Translations under genes and position numbers: made by a program
Notes under the pieces: model-generated
What the model was told of the DNA's origin: nothing
The model's database searches: none
Seen by the model: the letters and a program-made list of their open reading frames with translations, nothing else
In this document: one piece after another, positions 12,501 to 27,500 of the stretch
Position numbering within the stretch: position 1 is the stretch's first letter
Layout: the number at the start of each line of letters is the position of its first letter
NCBI RefSeq assembly: GCF_036588685.1
Contig: NC_086378.1
Location: forward strand, 24,715,578-24,779,577
DNA: 64,000 bases
Origin: Mytilus trossulus
Lineage: Eukaryota > Mollusca > Bivalvia > Mytilida > Mytilidae
Reading direction: 5' to 3'

Positions 12501-15500
12501 AAAAACTGCAAAATTTCTTTAAAATCATCAATTCAGGCGCATTATACCTGAAAAACCAGTTACCCGAAACTGCTGAAAATTTCAGGACAGGTAGACCTTG
12601 ACCTAATAAATACTTTAACTTCTTGTCTTATTTGCTCTAAATGCTGGAGTTTTTGAGATATAAGCCAAAAACTGCATTTTAACCTATGTTCTATTTTTAG
12701 CCATGACGGCCATGTTTTTTGACGAAATAGAAAATAAAACACAAACTTTATTTTATACACCCTACTGATCATTCAGTTGAAGTTTGGTTGAATTTGGTTG
12801 AGTAGTTTTAGAGAAGAAGATTTTTTAAAGTTAGCAAATATGATGAACAAATTGTGAAAAATTGTCATTAAAGGACAATAACCCCTTAAGGGGTCAATTG
12901 ACAATTTTGGTCATATTAACTTATTAGATCTTACTTTGCTGATCATTTTTGCTGTTTACAGTTTATCTTTATCTAAAATAATATTCAAGATAATGACCAA
13001 AAACTGCAAAATTTCCTTAAAATTACCAATTAAGTGGCAGCAACCCAACAATGAGTTGTTTGGTTCATCTGAAAATTTCAGGGCTGATAGATCTTGACCT
13101 AATGAACATTTTTACCCCAATCAGATTTGCTCTTAATGCTTTCGTTTTTGAGATATAAGCCAAAAACTGCATTTGACTCCTATGTTCTATTTTTAGCATT
13201 GGTGACCATGTTTGTTGATAGATCAAAACTTCGGATAGAATTTATAAACTAGATACCCTAAGGAACATTCAGTTAAAGTTTGGAAGTATTTGGCTTAGTA
13301 GTTTCAGAGGAGAAGATTCTTGAAATAGTTTACGACGACAGACGACGACGGACGCCAAGTGATGGCATAAGCTCACATGACTATGCCAGGTGAGCTAAAA
13401 ATGAATCCACGGTATTCAAAATTTTTACATCAAAAGTAGTTTTTTACCCCAAGAACTCACCAGCGGAAGATGGTGGTAAAGGGCCATAACTTAGTGGCTC
13501 CTCTGGTACTTTGGGTGATAGTCTAGCTTCTAATGTTTCCATGACAACTGGACCTCCTGGTAAATACTCTGGAACATCTGAGGAGTCTTTTGGTTTAATT
13601 TCCATATCTGAAAAATATTACTGCTACTAGAACTTCTTGTATTTTTGTGAAAAACTTAAAAAATAGGAAAGCATTCTCAACATTAAAATTTTCACACTTT
13701 TGGAATTTCAAAAATTAAACAAAAACGAATATAATTTTCATATTTTTGATAATTAAAATTATATAACTTTGTTCTTTATAAAGAGATTTTTAAACTTAAT
13801 AAGGAGCTATTAAACAAAGTAAATATGATTGCCCTTGTACTTTTCACAGATTATGCTTGACATTAGCCTTTTCATGGTACCAGCTCACTAATCACTAAAT
13901 CTTCAGCGAGCAAACATGTTCATCGTTCCCAATTCTGTATGTATATTCCTGTCCCAAGTCAGGAGCCTGCGATTCAGTGGTTGTTGTTTTTTGCTGTATA
14001 TCATTTTTATTATCAGTTTATTATTTTGTACATACATCAGGCAGTTATTTTTTTTCATTTGATTTGTCAATTTAGGGCATTTTATAGCTGGTTATGTGAT
14101 AATGAGTTTTGCTCATTGTTTAAGATTGTAAGGTGACCTTCAGTTGTTACCAACTATGTCATTTGGTCTCTTTTCGAATTTGTTTCATTGGCAATCATTC
14201 CAAATCCTTTTATTATTATAATGTGACCTGACTTAGATAATCATCTAGTAAAAAAATTCAAAATAACCATACTTTCAACTTCAATAGAACTAAAGACAGT
14301 GTTTTCTATGATTATATTTTATACCCTGTTTTGGTATTACAGATGTTTTAGGAGTCTCATCCTGTTGTTTATCTTCTAACTCCTCATCCTCAGAATCTTC
14401 TGAATCTGTGTTTCCAAAAATAGCAGCAAATAAATCCAGTGATGGTTTTCCATCAACTGTCTTCTAAAAAAAATATAAACAAGTCAGTTAAATTTTTGTT
14501 AATTTATTTACATATTGACTTGACTTTATACAAAAATTACTATAAAATTTCACAGATTAGTGATGCTATATAAAATATCATAAAATTCCACAGTAAGAAA
14601 ATGTGCTTTACTTATTTGTGTCAAAATTATCTCCCTTGTGTATATCTAACATGACATATAAACATTGTGACTAGGATGGAGAGTTGTCTCATTGGAACTC
14701 ATGCCAAATATTCTTATATCAACATAATGATTGTATGTTATTGTTGTTGGTTATAACTTGAATAATGGTTTTGAAATTAATTTTTTGATAAAATTGTCTT
14801 CTTAAATACACATAGATGAAGACATCACAAGCATATACATTTTTTGGGTGAAAAAAGGAGGGTTCAGTTGAGTACAGCAAAGCTAGATAGTCTATCCCAT
14901 CATGGCCATGCAATTTTATTTTACTAGTATAAAGTAATAAAAGTTATCAACTGATAATATTAGTTACACAGTGCGCAATTGTCCTAATACGAGAATTTAT
15001 AGGGTCAATAAAATTCATATCGGGTGAGGCGAAGCCAATATGAATGTTATTGACCTGATTGATTCCGTATTAGGACAATTGAACACTGTGTAACAAAATT
15101 ATCCTGATTTTGTTATATTACATATCATTATATTCAAATTCAATAAAAGGACAATATCAACCAAATATATTTTAGATATTTAATCTAAAACTGTGAAAAA
15201 TTGAAAATATTACAAGCAGTAAAGCAACTCAATTTTTATTCATTTTTATTAGGTCAATGGTATAAGGGAGATCATCCCAATTGACGTAATAAATAAGGGA
15301 GATAATTCCTATTAACTTAATAAAAAATTGTTCTGAAATTTATAAGGTCAATATCAGCCAATCAAATTGTGAGAAATTACTCTTAATCAGGATAATATAT
15401 ACCTCCCCTTCAGCAGCAACAGCCTGTTTTTCATCACTTCCCTGATCTGCTTTGTCCAAGTTAGCATCTTTTTGTAAACGTTCAGATTTGTCTCTTGTTT

Positions 15501-18500
15501 CTTCTACAAGATGACTAAAAATAGATTTAGGCTTTTCTGATGTCTTTTCATTTTTAATTCCTGAGTGTGATTGCTGCTTTGTTTTTTCTGGTGCAGAGAG
15601 ATGACTAAATATAGATACAGGCTTGGAAGAAATTAATGTGTCCTCTGATTTGGAAGTTTTATCTTCTGAGCTTGCAGATTCTTTTTTATCATTTATAGAT
15701 GCTGAAGATGTCTGAATATCATCTCTGCTACCTTTAAAATGAGAAAATAAGTAAACAATTGAAAAATAAACTGGCTACCAACAAATCAAAATCTGGCATT
15801 CTTACATAAGGTGTAATTAGTGGGTACTAGAATACACCCGCGAAATCGCGGGCATTTAGAGCGTGGTTCAAAGTATGTAAAGTGTTGTAGGAAGAATTTT
15901 GTAACAGATTTACCGACTTGTGAATTTCAGGAAAAGTATCAGAAGTAATAGGTACTTGGGGACAGGAAAATGGTTTTTTTTTACATTCCTTCTTTATTTG
16001 CAAAATCCTATTTTTTTGTTTTCTATTAATTTCATTATAAACATATATGTAGTATATTATGAACATTCAAGTCAGGGGCCTGTAATTCAGTGGTTGTCGT
16101 TTGTTTATGTGTTTTATATTTGTTTTTCGTTCATTTTTTGTAAAAAATAAGGCTGTTAGAATTTTCATTTGAATTGTTTTACATTGTCATTTCGGGATTT
16201 TATATCAGACTATGCAGTATCGGCTTTGCACATTGTTGAAGGCCGTGAGGTGACTTTTAAATGTTAATTTCGGTGTCATTTTGGTCTCTTGCGGAGTGCT
16301 GTCTCATTGGCATTCATACCTCATCTTCTTTTTTTGTAATGACTGGAGAATTTCAGAAAAGGTATCAAAAGTCATAGGTAATTTGGGACAGGATAATTGT
16401 TTTTCTAGCCCGGCTCCTCCTTTTTCCACAAAAGAAATCCTTTTTTTTTGTTGTTGTTAGTTCTCTATTAATTTTAATGCACCCCAAGGGTGACTGGGGT
16501 ATAGAAATATGGTCACTTGGTCTTCTCCCTACCGGCAGTAAAACGCTTGCCGAAGTGGGGCGTCCGTTTGGCTGTGCGGGATGTATCAAGTTCGCAGTCA
16601 CGTCCGGTCAGAAGGGGGACGTTAAATCCGATGCCTCGTGTAAAGAGAGTGCCACGCTCTTTGCACGTTAAGAACCCTTGCAACAACTCTCTGAGGGGTC
16701 CGTAGGTGGCCTGTTGCAAGGCAAAATTTTTGTCCCTATCCAATATACCCTCCTTTTCCGGTGGCAGTCCAAATTTCTCAGACCATCATCTCAGATGGCC
16801 TCTATTGTATCAACCTACCTATTGTATTTATTGTGAACTTGTTCTCGTCCTGAATATGCATGAAATATTTGCCACTGGACGTTAAGCAACCAACAATCAA
16901 TCAATCAATATTAATTTTAATGACACATGTATAATTTTAGCGCTTATCTGTATATTATGAACATTCATTAAAGGGGGGTCGCACCGGGAGTGGTCCTGAT
17001 CCCGATATCCCGGTCTTAAGAACATGAAATCCTGAGGTTCCGAATTTAATATAAATTAAATATCTCGACATCCTGAAATTCGAAAAAAAGAAATCTCGGA
17101 TCCCGAAATGGTCAATCCTGAAATTTCGATCTTAAAAACACCTGTTCCCGACGTCCCGAAAAGGTCCTGCTTCATTTATTACTTTGAATAAAGTGTATTT
17201 TCTTTTAAATTCAATTATCAGTTTAACAATCGATCCACGGCGGTCATTGACATATTATACAGACACTCTCTATTTAATAAACTCTGTGACCGCCGTGGAT
17301 AGTAAACTTGAAAATGGTATCAGACAGAAAATACACTTTATTCCTAGTATATGTATTTGTTTCAAAGTATACAATGAGCGCAAGCCGGAGGTCTAATCAT
17401 TATCTGTATTAAAATTTCATCCAATGACGGATATCAGACAGAAATACACTTTATTGGCAGTATATATGTATGTTTAAAGTATACAGAAAACGCAAACCGG
17501 AAGTCTAATCTGACTTAATATTTCGTCCAATAACGGAAACATATTCGGACGCCTTTTTTCTCGTTTTTCTCCCAAAATAACTCAATCTGGATAATCATAT
17601 GAATGGATGACAAATGCGATTATGCACTGTACATATAGGACACAGAGGCATGAAGATTGATTTATTGTGGAGAGAAAAGAAGCGACACCCAAAATAGGGT
17701 CTTCTCGTTTAATAGTATAGATGCTTCCAGTAGAAAGGGGGAAACCAGACATTTTCTGGTTTCTGGTTGCCTCAGAATGACATAATTACAAAAAAGATTT
17801 GTTGGTGCAAAATATAAATTTGTTTGGCTTATTATGGGAAAAATTCCATGTCAAAAGATTCTGGATTTCAAAATTTTAGCTCACCTTATTTACAGACAGG
17901 TAGATAGAGAACTGTTCATTGAATTTCATGCAATTAGAACCATTGAATCAAACATTTGCATAAGAAATATCAAAACCTACTCAATATATTCCTATGAGAG
18001 ATATCAGCAAACTTGATTTAATTTACAATGATATATAGAATAATACTTCTGTTTTTTCCCCTTACCTGAGTCTTCAGGTTCAGCCATTTCGTCTGGTTGG
18101 AATGTAAGAAAGTTGAACACAGAAAATTTATCTCTCTTTACTGTAGGTAAACCAACTATACCAGCCCTGGAAATATATATAATTATAACCATTGTTTTAG
18201 CAATTAAATCTATCAAAACATGTATATAAAGAATTGCTCATTCAGGGAAAAGAATTAAGCATTTTACCAAACACCCTCATACCGATTTTAAAACACTTCT
18301 TATCTAAGCAATTCAAAAGGTAGAGGAGTGATAAAGACTTTAATACTGAACTGTTTGACATTGAAATCGAAGGTCTCAAATGGAATAGTAAACCAAAATG
18401 GTTGTCTATCATAAGTTATTCTTCGATCAATATTCATAAACTCATCCCCCCAAAAAAAGTTTAGAAAGCCGTATTCATTCTCAAATCATTGAATCATGAT

Positions 18501-21500
18501 TTAGATAGAGGAGCCTTATCCACTGCTTAAACTGGGGTGTATGGATGCTAAGCAACGGTACGAAATAATTAAACGAAACAATTCTAACACTGGTGTAATC
18601 TGGTGTAAATGCAAGCAAAGCCAAAAAAAACAAACAGTGAATGTACTCTTCTGTTTGTTAAGATATTTCGATAGAATACTTACCCTGGGTAAGGTTCCGG
18701 CACATTAAACTTCCTACACAACAGTTTATGTGGATACCATTTATATTCATTCCTCGTCAATCTACCATACATCTTCATTTCTGCAGCTTTCTCTGTATCG
18801 TCCTTGTCTCCCTGAAGTAATTAAAATGTTTTCATTCACACATATTTATGTCAGAGGCACTAAAAACATCTATAGTTTTGTCATTTTTCTAATTTCAAGA
18901 TATTTAGTAAAAGTTCCAATTATTTTCAAATCTGCATGAAGGCAAACAATCACCCCAGGTTTCTTTGTTGGTGGTAACTAGCATTGCTGGGTTGTTGATA
19001 GCTGCAAAATTGTAGCAAGGTTTTTAATGAATCTATTCTATTTCAAAAATATACAAAATCTAATACAAGTATATAAATCTTTCTTTATTAATATTTTACA
19101 ATGACTTTCGTTTATTTTCACTGCATCATCATTTCCTATGTTTAAGATCTTTTGTGGCAATTTACTTTACTGTCACACACTGAGAAAGTATAGAGAGGTT
19201 AGTATAATGAACAAGTATATCTTAATAATATGCAGTCTTTCTATCAGAATTACTACTTTAAACTGATTTGTAGAGGAATATTCTTTTAAATATGAATATT
19301 CATTGGTTTCCAATGTTTGGGGATTTCTTGGGTACAGGTTAACCCGAAATTCAAATAATCAACAAATTGCAAATTTTCCATTGGCTTATATGAAGACTTT
19401 TGCAAAACCAGGAAATATTAAACACTTGCTCAATATCCATGTTTTTTTGTTGATTTTTGACAAACGGATGACAAATTGCTTAACTTCCGCTTCAAAACAC
19501 TAACTTTAATTACCTCCCATATTTTCACAACATCACTGACCGATTGAAAAAAAAAATGACGATTATACAAAATTTACACGAAAAAAATTATAAATTCGAG
19601 CACAGAAGACTAAGTTTATGATGTTTGTATGCATTGGTTCAAGAATTGGAATAACCCTATTTTTCACGGGTCACTCGTTTCATATGACTTTAACTGATGT
19701 TGGCCATAGTTAGTTTTTAGTGATTCAATTTAATATATACCCCTTCTTCTGCAGGAACATCTACTGTCTCAACTGCATCATCAAACTTAGCCCTGGTAAA
19801 CCTAGAGGCTATCATCCCTGCTAAAGGTTTGTACATCTTTCCTGCCTTTATAAATTCTTCTTTCTCTCTTTCTCTTTCCCATTCTGTCATATGCCCTTCT
19901 GTTACTTCAGCATAGGCATCTGTGGTTATAATGAAAATTATGATATAGGATACTGAAATTGGATGTTTAAATGGTTGCCTGATTCTCATGGTTTTGTTAT
20001 TTGAGGGCAATTTTACTTAACATAATATTTTTTAATTAGTAAAAGAATTTTCTATTTTAGTTTTTTAAATCCATTTGGTAAAAAGTCCATGAAGATAATA
20101 CATACAACAAAATATGTCAGATTATGTCACATAATTAATTTGAATAATAAAACGTTTTTAAATAGGAGTCAAATTTTGTCTAACACTGAAAGGGCATTTT
20201 TTTCTTCTTTAAAGCAAAATGTTATAATTCATTTCCATATAACTTGGGCATCATTTTCATTCTAAGCAAAACATTTTTTTGTCTCATCTGTGGTTTCCAT
20301 GATCAAAATTTCTATTAAATTTCATAAGTAATCTTGAGTAAAATTTTCTACACAAAGTTTCATACTTTTGAAGTTATTCGTTCACATTGTCAGAATGAAA
20401 AACAATTAAAAACTGTAATTTTGAGTAGCAATAGTTTTCATGCATCAATCAATAACAGCTGAACAGCAATTTATTTAATACAAGAATCCTTCTGAATATT
20501 TATTTTTGTGGCTGTATCATATTGCATTGAGATTGGTCCATTGATACCATATATTATCGCTATTTTGTGCATTTTTTCTATAGTCTCTTTTTGTGATAAT
20601 TTTTCATAACATGCTACTCACTTGAGATGAAAAATTATTGCTAAAAACTTAGAAGCCATGTTGCATTGCTAATGAAATTGACAACATCGTCATATGTAAA
20701 ATAGTGATAAACAGATTATCATTGGTCATCTCGACTCAATTGCTTTTCTCGCTTTCGCTGTGACCAGCTCAAACAAGAAAATCAATCACGTTGAGATGTC
20801 CAACAATAATTTATAATTACCTTTCATTCCCTGTTTCACAAAAACCAAATATTTCTCATATCTTGCTTGTTTTCTTTCATCTTTGATGAATGGTTTAAAA
20901 GACAAACTTCCTCCTTGAAATGCTGGTGCACTGGTTCTGGGTTGATCAATTCCTGGCTGTGCCTGTTGTGACTCATCAGTAATATCTGTATGGACAGGAA
21001 CCAACTGTAGTTCTGTAGAGGAAATCACTGATGGTGCTTTAAATGATTGCTGACCTTCAGGAATAGATATCAAGTTTTTGTCTGAAGACTGCACAACAGA
21101 AAGTTCAGTTCCCATCCGGGCTCTTTCCATTTTGTCTTTATCTTTAGATGAAACCAAATCAAAAACAGATCCTGCAAAGTAAAATATTGTATAGACAAAC
21201 CTATCTTAAAACATAGTAAGCTATAATGACATATATGTAGACTAAGAACATGTCAATTAATTATTTTAATTTCATCATGCAACAAAATGATTTGAAACTA
21301 CTAGTATCTTGAATACTTAGGATTATGATTTGAAACCACTAGCATCTTGAATACTTAGGATTATGATTTGAAACCACTAGCATCTTGAATACTTAGGATT
21401 ATGATTTGAAACCACTAGCATCTTGAATACTTATGATTATGATTTGAAACCACTAGCATCTTGAATACTTAGGATTATGATTTGAAACCACTAGCATCTT

Positions 21501-24500
21501 GAATACTTAGGATTATGATTTGAAACCACTAGCATCTTGAATACTTATGATTATGATTTGAAACCACTAGCATCTTGAATACTTAGGATTATGATTTAAA
21601 ACCACTAGCATCTTGAATACTTAGGATTACCAGAATATATTAAATTCCATTACAAGACAAACTGGTAAATCTACCAAGCATTTATTGCATTAAGTTAAAA
21701 AAAATCACAGTGTTGTTTTCAAATACATTTTTTTTAAAACAATGATCCCTTTCTATATTATTTGAAAACATTTAAAAAATTTTTAAAAAATGATGTCAGG
21801 TTTGATATGAATTCTGTAAAAGATTATATTTTAAATTCACAAAGCAACATAATCAAACATCAATGGGAGAAAAAAATTAATCAATCCAGAAAATTGGTTT
21901 TAGCGGAAAATAAAAGGTACTGTAAACTCAGAAATTTAATGTGAGATTTTTATTATTGCAAAGAATGCGACTGAGTTGTAAACACAATAATTTAAACTCA
22001 CATTTTGAAATATTTTATATGAATTTAACAGGATTTTTCTCAAAATCATAAAAATTAAAATCGCATTTAAGTCTAAAATGACAAAATCTCAATAATAAAT
22101 GCACGCAATAATTTTTGAATTTACAGAATCCACAGTATGTAAAATGGTTAAAACTTACGAACTTCTCCTAATGCAATGCTTCTGGTTATGGACGTCTGCT
22201 CCTTCTGTTTCATAATACTATCAGATTCTGTATCTTTGGGCTTTAGGAAAACATGGATTGGTTTGAAGTGTCTGGGTAATTCAGGAGGTGGAAAAGATTT
22301 TCTTTGATGAAGTGGTTTATCTGTCAACATAAATCCCTCTAGAACTTTCCCAATATAACCAATTGCTAACTGCCTAGATTCTGTAATAGAAAGAAAACAT
22401 TTTTATTATTTTGCAAATTTTTTATAAATAATGCTTTTACTCTCTGACAAACATTTTATGTAAATAATTGTATACAAAATTCAAAATACATATCAATAAA
22501 TATAGTCATTTTTGTCAAGTGGAACTTAATATATTTGTTCAAAAGAATCATGATAACCGGTCAAAAGAATATTGTGCAATTAATCACATTTTGACCTATT
22601 CATGAAAATAATTAAACTACTTTCAAATTTTTTTTTTATCATAACTCATTTTTTGTACTAACCAAAATAAATCGTAACATATTATACATGTTAACCCAAT
22701 TGCACAAATGCTATTCTCACAAGTTAAATTCAAATGAAGGCATACTACCTTTTAATGCAATAATGACTAAAATATACATCGATTGAATATACAACATGTA
22801 GATCTCTATAAACATACCATGTTTGTGTTTTGGAGCCGTCCATCCATGTAAATTTGATGTGTCTTCTATTTCCATGGTCATATCATAATTTGACATGTGA
22901 TCTTTAGTATATATATCATCATCTTCATCCTCTAATGCTCCTACACCAAACCCCTACAAATATAAAATTAACATGTTATCATTGATGGCATTACTTCTAT
23001 TATAAATAGTGGCCAAGTCATCTTACAAAATAGTTTATTTACTTCAATAACTTAATACATGTATATGTTTCCGATTGGAATTCTGAAACAAGGATTGCTA
23101 TTATAGTAATCTATTTCCCTCAAGAGGATATAATGTCCCTATCACTCCGAATGGAGTATGATATGAAAAAAAAAGGGATATTACAAATACCCTGCAATGC
23201 CGAATAAAATTGGTAATTTTTCATTGGCTGTTTGTTAGGTCATTGATAGATGTGTAGCAAAGGTCAAAACATACTACTTGTTTTCCTTCACAACAGAGTG
23301 TTAAACTTCTTGTTTTTGTGCTGTTTTATCAGTTATTTGATTATCATCAGCAATGAAATGAAGAAAGAGCCTTACTTCTAGTAATAAATAATTAATTGTT
23401 TAAATCCATATAATTACATTAGATGTATGTTTCATTATAATAAGTTATTCTGATTGGCTAATTGCACATCACATGTTATTCTGTAAGCAGTTGCATGAGA
23501 CAATAACATTTCATTCATGATGACACAAGGTCCCACAATAAAGTGCACAGGTGAATTTAAAAATTTAACTTCATGAAAATTGTGTTTTTATAATCCTAGC
23601 TAAAAAATGTAATAATAAGTATTGAATGCTTCTTTTTGTAACTTTATAGGGTTGTTAAAGCGTTGACCGTGCGTACATTTTTAGAATGAAGCGCTTCCGT
23701 GCTTCATACAAAATGTACTTCGGTCAACGCTTTTAAACCCCAATAAATTTACAAAAAGAAGCATTCAATTCTTAAATATGATTAGATTGGTCTTTGGTAT
23801 TTACATATTAATCATATTATTCTCTGTACACTCGGTGAAAATGGAAGTATTTTCTGACCATTTTGGCTCAGCCAAACCAATATTTCATCATACAGTATCT
23901 TCTGACCATTTTGGCTCAGCCAAACCAATATTTCATCATACAGTATTTTCTGACCACTTTTGCTCAGCCAAACCAATATTTCATCATACAGTATTTTCTG
24001 ACCATTTTGGCTCAGCCAAAACAATATTTCATTATATCTACGGTCAAGTAATTACTGCCTTTATTATGGCATCATGGATCTTAAGCTAGTTGTTTTCAGT
24101 TTTGTATTAATCCAACTTTAAAATACACATCAATCTTGCAATTAATTTTTCCAAATTTTAGAGAAAAATTAGGCCAAATAAGATTATTATTAGTATTCAC
24201 TGATACATATTATATAGATACTTTATTTGCTCATCAAAGTGTCCCAAGGAGCAGAATAATTACAATGAATCTTACATAAATAAATACAATTATGTGTATA
24301 TATTTTCTTCAATACATACCTGACCCCTGATTCCTTTTCGACCTGTTTTCGTAATTGCTGGTGGTTCAAACAGATTAACATGACTTCCAGGAAGTGCTGA
24401 CCTGGGGTCAAGACCACTGTATCCTAAACCATGGACATTATCCTTAGCAACAAATGATATCGGAGTCGTATCTTTAGGACCAAAGTCTGCTTCTTCATCA

Positions 24501-27500
24501 GATTCCTGTTAATAAATTAATTAAGTAAAAGTAAAATATACAATTATCGCCCGTTGAAGAGGTGAATATCCAAAATTGTCAACACGAGAAGGTTATTTCA
24601 ATGAGGGCGCAGCCCGAAGTGAAATAACTTTCAAGGGTTGACAATTTTGGATATTGATCGATTCTAAGGGGCCACAATTGATTTATTATACCGAACTAAC
24701 AGTGGAAAGGCCTTTCGAACACTTTCTATATGTTTTACATAACAAAGTCAAAGACAAGTTGACGTCAGATGAAAATACATTTGTGTTCTAGAATTTCTAG
24801 ATTGTACAACAAAAGTAGAATCTTTTTGTAAAATATTGATGGCCCTGAAAAGGACCGTTACTCTATAAGAGCTATCATCAGCTGCTGTCACTCTATTCAT
24901 GTCTAATGCCTTATTTCCTTGTCTCTTTTTCTTCTTCGTCTCTCGGTGAGCTTCCACTGTAACGTGAACGCTGCCTTTTTGTTTATTTACGTCTGTGACG
25001 TCATAATCATGGAAGATAACTCAAGTACAAATCAACAATCTCAAAAGGTTATTCGCCGGTGAATAATAGGGTTATTCACCGCTGGTGGAAATTTTTAGGG
25101 TTATTCGTCCTTCCTTGCAATTGAATGAAAAACAACTGAATTATTCCATGTCAGGTGACAACGTTTCACCCAATAGAATTGTTTAAAATATATGTAAGTT
25201 ATAATAATACCAGACATTCAATGTTGTGATATTTATACAATAACTCATCCAAACCAGATGCTCTGCAGAACGCAGCTTTATCCGACCGCAGAGGTCGAAC
25301 CCTGAACAGTTGGGGCAAGTATTGACACAACATTTAAGTCTGATACAGCTCTGTATTTGGATTGTGATTAAATAGTTGACACAACATAGTTTTCTGACAC
25401 AGAATGAATGTGGTCTAAGAACTTAAACTTAAAAACTTAAAGTTTTTAAATTAGACATTTACCTATTATGGTCCAATATCCAAAATCTAAATACATGGTT
25501 AGAATCAGCATATCATAGAACCCCAAGAATTCATCAATTTTTTATGAAATCAAATTATGTTCAATTTTAGACCATTCAGACCTCAATGTGGACCAATTTG
25601 ATAATCGGGCCCAAATATTAAAAATCTAAATACATGGTTAGATTCAACATAGTGACAAACTCCATGTATTCAATTTTTGTTGAAATCAAACAAAGTTTAA
25701 TTTTTGACCCCGATTTGGACCAACTTAAAAACTGGGCCCATTATCAAAATCTAAGTACATGTTTAGATTCAGTATATCAAAGAACCCCAAGAATTCAATT
25801 TTTGTCAAAATCAAACTAAGTTTAATTTTGGAACCTTGGACCTTAATGTAGACCAATTTGAAAACAGGACCAACCAGATGCTCCGCAGGGCGTAGCTTTA
25901 TACGACCGCAGAGGTTGAACCCTGAACGGTTGGGGCAAGTATGGTCACAACATTCAAGCTGGATTCAGCTCTAAATTTGGATTGTGATTAAATAGTTGAC
26001 ACAGCATAGGTTTCTGACACAGAATGAATGTGTTCTAATGAACTTAAAATTTTTGTTTTCTCTTAGAGCAATTCACTATGCTGTTGAATATTAATCCTCT
26101 CAAAAAAAAATTTATGTCAAAATTTTTCATTTCAAATGAGAAAATTTAACCCAATTTTTTTAATCACATCCCCCTTTCCCTTATTCCAAATTAATCTCAA
26201 TTAAATTTCTAATGGAGTTTGCAACAATAACTACTCATTTAAATACATCATACAATATTAAGATGTAAAAAAACGGCTTGTTATCACTGAATGGTAAAGA
26301 TTATTTTAATTTATCAGTTGGTAGTAAAAAGTGAATATACATTGAATATAACAAAGATTTGAGTTGATTCTGGACAAAGAAAGATAACTCCAATTAAAAA
26401 ATAATATTGCTATTTCACAATATTGGGCAATTAGATATTTCTTGCTTACTATTCTGGAAAAGGCAAGATAACTCTAATTAAAAAAAAATATTGCTATTTC
26501 ACAATATTGTGCAATTAGATATTTCTTGCCATTGTGCAATACTGTGCAATTGAAAAGACTTGCTATTGCAAAATACTTAATATAATATTTTAGATCCTGA
26601 TTTGGGCCAACTTGAAAACTGGGCCCATCATCAAAAATCTAAGTACATGTTTGGATTCAGCATATCAAAGAACCCCAAGATTTCAATTTTTGTTAAAATC
26701 AAACTAAGTTTAATTTTGGACCCTTTGGACTTTAATGCAGACCAATTTGAAAACAGGACCAACCAGATGCTCCGCAGGGCGTAGCTTTATACGACCGCAG
26801 AGGTTGAACCCTGAACGGTTGGGGCAAGTATGGACACAACATTCAAGCTGGATTCCACTCTAAATTTGGATTGTGATTAAATAGTTGACACAGCATAGGT
26901 TTCTGACACAGAATGAATGTATTCAAATGAACTTAAAATTTTTGTTTTCTCTTAGAGCAATTCACTATGCTGTTGAATATTAATCCTCTCAAAAAAATGT
27001 TTGAAGAAATTTTCTTTTTATTTATGAAATTTCAAATGAGAAAAATTGAACCCAATTTTTTATTCACATCCCCCTTTCCCTTATTCCAAAACTAATTTCA
27101 ATTAAAATATTCTAATGGAGTTTGCAACAATTACTACTCATTTAAATACATCATAAAATATTAAGATGTAAAAAAACTGCTTGTTATCACTGAATGGTAA
27201 AGATTATTTAAATTTACCAGTTGGTAGTAAAAAGTGAATATACATTGTATATTGTATATAACAAAGATTTAAGTTGATTCTGGACAAAGAAAGATAACTC
27301 CAATTAAAAAAAATTCTTGCAGATATTTCTTGCTTACTATACTGGACAAAGAAAGATAACTCTTAATTAAAAAAAATTTGCTATTTCACAATATTGTGAA
27401 ATTATATATTTCTTGCCATTGCACAATACTGTGCAATTGAAAAGACTTGCTATTGCACAATACTTAATATAATAATTTTAGATCCTGATTTGGACCAACT

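Noticed and set aside
16365..16743. Four overlapping frames of 62-78 codons in a GC-rich patch
   Set aside because: They arise from a SINE-like repeat and have no protein signature; openness on both strands reflects GC content.
21289..21629. CRISPR-like array
   Set aside because: There are no unique spacers; the 38-bp unit is continuous, and the DNA is animal.
23778..24089. 103-codon repetitive peptide with [11 protein letters not shown] units
   Set aside because: Produced by a 48-bp minisatellite inside a GPATCH1 intron; frames on both strands stay open for the same reason.
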